NCBI GenBank assembly: GCA_027357125.1
Contig: DAHVVW010000101.1
Span: 1-7,230, forward strand
Source: Clostridiales bacterium
GTDB lineage: Bacteria > Bacillota > Desulfitobacteriia > Desulfitobacteriales > Desulfitobacteriaceae
DNA length: 7,230 nucleotides
Reading direction: 5' to 3'
The notes under the pieces are model-generated. The model saw only the letters and a program-made list of their open reading frames with translations, had not been told where the DNA came from and made no database searches. Position numbers and translations under genes: made by a program. Positions 4,418-7,230 of the stretch are shown here, piece by piece. Positions within the stretch are counted from its first letter, which is position 1. Each line of letters opens with the position of its first letter.

Positions 4418-5115
4418 TCGGGCTGGCCTACAACGGAGTTGAGGCTTGGGAACTAATTCAGACACACGATCCGGATTTAGTAATAATTGATTTAGTAATG
4501 CCCAGCTTAGACGGCTTAGGAGTATTAGAAAGGATCGGATCCCGTACAACCTCACCAAGGCCAAAAGTAATTATGCTAACTGCTTTTGGGCAAGAGTCAT
4601 TAACTCATCAGGCTATGATGCTAGGTGTGGATTATTTTATCCTTAAACCATTCGACTTAGAGATTTTGAGTAAGAGAATCAGGGCACTCACGCAAGAAAA
4701 CGCGATGCCTGTAGGTACTTTTACATCTTCTCCAGCTCCGGTTACTACGGTAGGGAACACAGTCAACTTAGGAGCGGAAGTAACTTCCATGATGCATCAG
4801 ATTGGAATTCCGGCACATGTCAAAGGGTATCAATACATACGTGATGCAATCCTGATGGTGGTTGAAGATGTTTCCCTCCTGGGTGCGGTTACCAAAGAAC
4901 TCTACCCCGCAATTGCCAAAAAATATGATACTGCCCCTAGCCGGGTAGAGCGGGGAATCAGGCATGCGATTGAACTTGCTTGGGAAAGAGGCCATACGGA
5001 AACATTAAAACGAATTTTTGGGTATTCGATGAATATTGAACGACAAAAACCGACCAATTCTGAGTTTGTGGCTTTGCTTGCAGATAAGCTGCGGGTAATG
5101 AGCAAAGTAAGCTAA
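4321..5115 (+). CDS. spo0A: Sporulation master regulator Spo0A
   Basis: A 264-aa response regulator, the usual Spo0A length. The receiver domain (residues 5-123) has the acidic pocket D11/D12, phosphoacceptor D57 (in VIIDLVMP), T87 in IMLTAFGQE, and K109 in ILKPFD. A linker rich in serine, threonine and proline follows (about 128-148). The DNA-binding domain (150-264) holds the Spo0A signatures IPAHVKGYQYIRDAI, SRVERGIRHAIELAW (recognition helix) and KPTNSEFVALLADKLR. Known role: phosphorelay target that binds 0A boxes and starts sporulation. The ATG at 4321 has only a distant AAGGCGGG (4302-4309), so translation may be weak. In most Bacilli and Clostridia spo0A follows spoIVB; here no spoIVB or recN is next to it, which is unusual. 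Confidence 0.97.
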   Translation: MGKKIKIVVADDNRSLCQMLQDYLQSQDDLQVIGLAYNGVEAWELIQTHDPDLVIIDLVMPSLDGLGVLERIGSRTTSPRPKVIMLTAFGQESLTHQAMMLGVDYFILKPFDLEILSKRIRALTQENAMPVGTFTSSPAPVTTVGNTVNLGAEVTSMMHQIGIPAHVKGYQYIRDAILMVVEDVSLLGAVTKELYPAIAKKYDTAPSRVERGIRHAIELAWERGHTETLKRIFGYSMNIERQKPTNSEFVALLADKLRVMSKVS

Positions 5116-5163
5116 CGGAGCTTGAGTACAATCTTCTGCTCACGATTCCTGATAAACATACAT

Positions 5164-5203
5164 GGCCCGCCATTCCAAGCACGGATGGGGGCCGTTTCTT
5201 TTT
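5164..5203 (+). terminator. Terminator of spo0A
   Basis: GGCCC (5164-5168) pairs with GGGCC (5189-5193) and, inside it, CCAT then CC (5170-5176, with bulges) pairs with GGATGG (5183-5188); loop AAGCAC. TTTCTTTTT follows (5195-5203). Confidence 0.75.
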
Positions 5204-5209
5204 AGCTCT

Positions 5210-5273
5210 CCATGCTTAAGAAATGAATGTGCATTTGGGCACGTTTGGTTTTCGGTGTCTTGTCCTAGCATGG
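5210..5273 (+). other. Small dyad between spo0A and the kinase gene
   Basis: CCATGCT (5210-5216) is the reverse complement of AGCATGG (5267-5273). Between them lies a short stem, GTGC with GCAC near 5229-5242. It could be a folded leader of the kinase transcript. No known RNA family was recognised. Confidence 0.25.
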
Positions 5274-5295
5274 AATACGGAAAAAGGTTAGAATA

Positions 5296-5350
5296 GGTTA
5301 AGCAGTATGATCTGAAATGGCTTAAATTATGATCGAAAATGGTTAAATAA
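5296..5350 (+). repeat. Imperfect tandem repeat upstream of the kinase gene
   Basis: Three units of about 22-23 bases begin GGTTAA (5296), GGCTTAA (5319) and GGTTAA (5341); the first two share TATGATC followed by GAAAT or GAAAAT, and the third is partial. A further GGTTA lies at 5286. The unit lengths are near two helical turns, so the repeats would lie on one face of the DNA, as for an operator. They may also be a simple duplication. Confidence 0.5.
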
Positions 5351-5374
5351 AGAATATGGGGAGTGGATAGCACT

Positions 5375-6025
5375 GTGCTCGCAGAAAATATTCGCGATAG
5401 ACAAAGAAGAGGGAAATTTATTGTGCTTGAAGGGGTTGACGGTTCAGGTTTAAGTACACAGGCCGGCCGCCTCCATGCCTGGCTCGAACAGGAAACCGGC
5501 AGGAAAGTGCTGCTTACCAAAGAACCGAGTGAAGGACCGGTCGGAGTTCTGATTCGTCAGGCCTTAAGCGGACGGGTACAAGGTCTGGGAGCGGATACTC
5601 TGGCTCTTCTGTTTGCCGCCGATCGGGTAGACCACCTCACTCACAGCATTATTCCAGCGTTAGAGAAAGGGCATCATGTGATCTGTGACCGTTATCTTCT
5701 TTCATCTTTAGCTTATCAGGGCCGGAGCCTCCCCCTTGAATGGCTCAAGCAAATCAATGCTGAAGCCATCGTGCCTGATCTAACCATCTTTATCAGTGTC
5801 GATCCTGTAGTAACTCTCAAGCGTATTGCTGAGAAGAGGTTTAAGGTGGATTTGTTTGAACGGGAGAACATTCTGAGGGAAGTGTTAAATAACTATGACA
5901 TTCTGGTACAGGAACTGTGCGAGGAGGGCCAGAATGTTCTTCAACTCAATGGCAACCGTACACTGGAAATAGTTAGCAACGAGGTCTTGTCAAAAGTTCA
6001 GGAATATTTTATGATAGACAAGTAA
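5375..6025 (+). CDS. Thymidylate kinase-like protein with altered P-loop
   Basis: A 216-aa protein of the dTMP kinase family (dTMP + ATP to dTDP + ADP), cytoplasmic. Family marks: FIVLEGVDGSG (15-25), TKEPSEGPVGVLIRQALSG (48-66), LLFAADRVDHL (78-88), VICDRYLLSSLAYQG (102-116) with the DRY motif and the substrate-binding YQG, and a lid segment near 150-162. The striking point is the Walker A loop: GVDGSGLSTQ, with leucine (L26) where almost all P-loop kinases have lysine; the usual TREPGG is also changed to TKEPSEG. The enzyme may be slow, inactive or have another role. The GTG at 5375 is preferred because GGGGAGTGG (5358-5366) precedes it; a GTG at 5363 would add four residues but abuts the purine run. 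It is not next to holB or yaaQ, as housekeeping tmk usually is, so a second copy is likely. Confidence 0.85.
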   Translation: MLAENIRDRQRRGKFIVLEGVDGSGLSTQAGRLHAWLEQETGRKVLLTKEPSEGPVGVLIRQALSGRVQGLGADTLALLFAADRVDHLTHSIIPALEKGHHVICDRYLLSSLAYQGRSLPLEWLKQINAEAIVPDLTIFISVDPVVTLKRIAEKRFKVDLFERENILREVLNNYDILVQELCEEGQNVLQLNGNRTLEIVSNEVLSKVQEYFMIDK

Positions 6026-6027
6026 TT

Positions 6028-6060
6028 AATTCCTGATTATGGTCGATTATATCAGGAATT
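6028..6060 (+). terminator. Hairpin after the kinase gene
   Basis: AATTCCTGAT (6028-6037) pairs perfectly with ATCAGGAATT (6051-6060), a 10-bp stem with a 13-base loop, two bases after the stop codon. No T-run follows on the plus strand, so it may be a weak terminator or protect the 3' end. Confidence 0.45.
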
Positions 6061-6322
6061 GTATCAATGCATAAGTCCACTCTGAGTAGTTATTCTTACC
6101 GGAACAAGGTATCTTAGCTTTTTCTCTTTACCCAATATTAGACATATGTCCGAACATTTTTGGATATAGTATCTCTAGGAAGCATGTCTCCTCGACAGAA
6201 CGAGATTTTCTCGTAATTTTGTTCGGAAATGTGGATAATGCTCTCTTAGGGAAGGGGTGAGATCAGGTTTGGTGCTGAATTTCGATCCGGATTGAATCAA
6301 TTATTTAGGAGGGGATTACTAA
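6061..6322 (+). other. Long leader region with dyads before the binding-protein gene
   Basis: No gene was seen here. The region holds a perfect palindrome GACATATGTC (6141-6150), overlapped by the left arm of a distant repeat TCCGAACA (6149-6156) with TGTTCGGA (6220-6227), and a small stem ACGAGA-TTT-TCTCGT (6200-6214) followed by AATTTTGTT that looks like a short attenuator. GATAAT (6234-6239) could be a -10 box, without a clear -35 box. No T-box, SAM or other known riboswitch signature was recognised. Confidence 0.35.
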
Positions 6323-7230
6323 ATGCTAGGAAAAAGCAAAAGACTAGTGTGGTCAATTCTGGTTATAGTGTTATCATTGACCGTGATCCTTTCAGGCTGC
6401 GCTCAGCAGGCACCCCAGGGCACAGCTGGGGAAGGCGGAGAATTCCGTTTTGGTATGATCTCCGGGCCTTCATCGTTAGACCCTGCTTTCTTGGAAGAAG
6501 TTAACGGGATAGAGATCGGCAAAGAGTTGTATGACGGGCTTGTTGCCTATAACTTTGAAACTTCAAAGGTAGAAGGCGCACTAGCCGAGAAATGGGATAT
6601 TTCTCCTGACAATCTCAAATACACTTTCACTCTGCGCAAAGGGGTCAAGTTCCATGACGGTTCGGAAGTAAAAGCTGATGATGTTTTGGCAAGCTGGAAC
6701 CGCCTGGCGGCAAAAGACACTAAGGCTACCGTTTCTTTCCCGCTCGAGCCTGTCTCGGGGTATGAAGAAATGCAGGACGGGTCTGCTAAAGAACTTAAAG
6801 GTTTGAAGAAAATTGATGACTATACCGTGGAAGTTACTCTGAAGAAGCCGCACGCTCCTTTCCTTCTGTCCCTCACTCACCCGGCTGCATCTATTTATAA
6901 AGTTGCGGCAGCCGTTGCGGCCGGTGAAAATTTTGGTACTCCTTCGACCAAGCCGGAACAGTTAATCGGCGCCGGCCCTTTTAAGTTTGTGGAATGGAAA
7001 TCAGATCAAAATGTAACGCTTGCCAAGTTTAACGATTACTACGGCAACAAGGCCCATGTTGACAAAGTTACATACCGCATCTTCAAAGATGAATCAACGG
7101 CACTGAACGAGTTCCGGGCCGGCAACCTCGAATTTGTAGATATGTTACCTCCCGGTCAGCGCCAGGCTCTAATCAAGGAGTTCCCGGATCAAACCCCGCG
7201 GATTGTCACTTTAACCACTCAATACATTGG
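6323..7230 (+). CDS. Peptide ABC transporter substrate-binding lipoprotein, 3' end outside window
   Basis: The first 302 codons of a family 5 extracellular solute-binding protein (SBP_bac_5), the oligopeptide, dipeptide or nickel-type binding subunit of an ABC importer. A basic start (MLGKSKR), a hydrophobic core (8-22) and the lipobox L23-S24-G25-C26 show export and lipid attachment at C26 on the outer face of the membrane. Family marks are GMISGPSSLDPAF (44-56), ELYDGLVAYN (68-77), LAEKWDIS (87-94) and the signature LRKGVKFHDG with ADDVLASW (104-125), then GAGPFKFVEW further on. AGGAGGGG (6307-6314) is eight bases before the ATG. Full members have about 500-550 residues, so roughly 40% is missing, with permease and ATPase genes probably downstream. 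The peptide or other ligand cannot be told. Confidence 0.92.
   Translation, partial: MLGKSKRLVWSILVIVLSLTVILSGCAQQAPQGTAGEGGEFRFGMISGPSSLDPAFLEEVNGIEIGKELYDGLVAYNFETSKVEGALAEKWDISPDNLKYTFTLRKGVKFHDGSEVKADDVLASWNRLAAKDTKATVSFPLEPVSGYEEMQDGSAKELKGLKKIDDYTVEVTLKKPHAPFLLSLTHPAASIYKVAAAVAAGENFGTPSTKPEQLIGAGPFKFVEWKSDQNVTLAKFNDYYGNKAHVDKVTYRIFKDESTALNEFRAGNLEFVDMLPPGQRQALIKEFPDQTPRIVTLTTQYI

Noticed and set aside
5140..5520. 126-codon open frame on the minus strand
   Set aside because: It covers the spo0A terminator and the start of the kinase-like gene on the other strand, has no ribosome binding site and reads as low-complexity serine/cysteine-rich protein.
6061..6322. Possible T-box or riboswitch leader
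   Set aside because: No T-box core, SAM, TPP, FMN, cobalamin or lysine signature could be found by eye.
6292..6504. 70-codon plus-strand frame starting MNQLF
   Set aside because: It overlaps the lipoprotein gene in another frame; the lipobox, ribosome binding site and long solute-binding frame from 6323 are far better supported.

Overview
This window looks like the chromosome of an endospore-forming, anaerobic Firmicute, probably class Clostridia and most like the Peptococcaceae/Desulfitobacteriaceae group (Desulfosporosinus, Desulfitobacterium or Desulfotomaculum type). The reasons are a clear Spo0A, a micro-gene for SpoVM, strong AAAGGAGG-type ribosome binding sites, a clostridial/Thermotoga-type single-cluster ferredoxin and a small siroheme reductase fused to a DUF1858 domain. 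The genus is inference. No rRNA, tRNA, CRISPR array or transposase was seen.

Layout: (1) 1-1380 holds a terminator, an unknown 116-aa gene with a sigma-K-like promoter, spoVM (21 codons) behind a sigma-E-like promoter, an exported or anchored NTF2-like protein whose ribosome binding site lies in a perfect 10-bp inverted repeat, a small membrane protein overlapping its end, and a strong terminator. (2) 1381-2800 holds hairpins and a candidate CRP/FNR-like site, then a 45-aa zinc-ribbon protein and the DUF1858-siroheme reductase fusion, ending at a bidirectional terminator. (3) 2808-3582 holds a ferredoxin gene (minus strand) converging on the reductase, and a divergent GNAT acetyltransferase. 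(4) 3665-4099 holds an unknown reading frame split by an in-frame TGA. (5) 4200-5203 holds spo0A, with an exact 0A box and TATAAT upstream and a terminator downstream. (6) 5210-6060 holds tandem repeats and a thymidylate kinase-like gene whose P-loop lysine is a leucine. (7) 6061-7230 holds a leader with dyads and the 5' part of an oligopeptide/dipeptide-binding lipoprotein gene that runs off the window.

Two themes link the genes. The first is sporulation: the master regulator Spo0A, the coat-anchoring peptide SpoVM, and promoter-like sequences for mother-cell sigma factors. The second is anaerobic redox chemistry: the siroheme reductase fusion, the zinc-ribbon microprotein and the nearby ferredoxin, a plausible electron donor. 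The points most worth a second look are the P-loop substitution in the kinase, the in-frame TGA with a SECIS-like loop, the sequestered ribosome binding site behind spoVM, and spo0A lying apart from its usual spoIVB neighbour.
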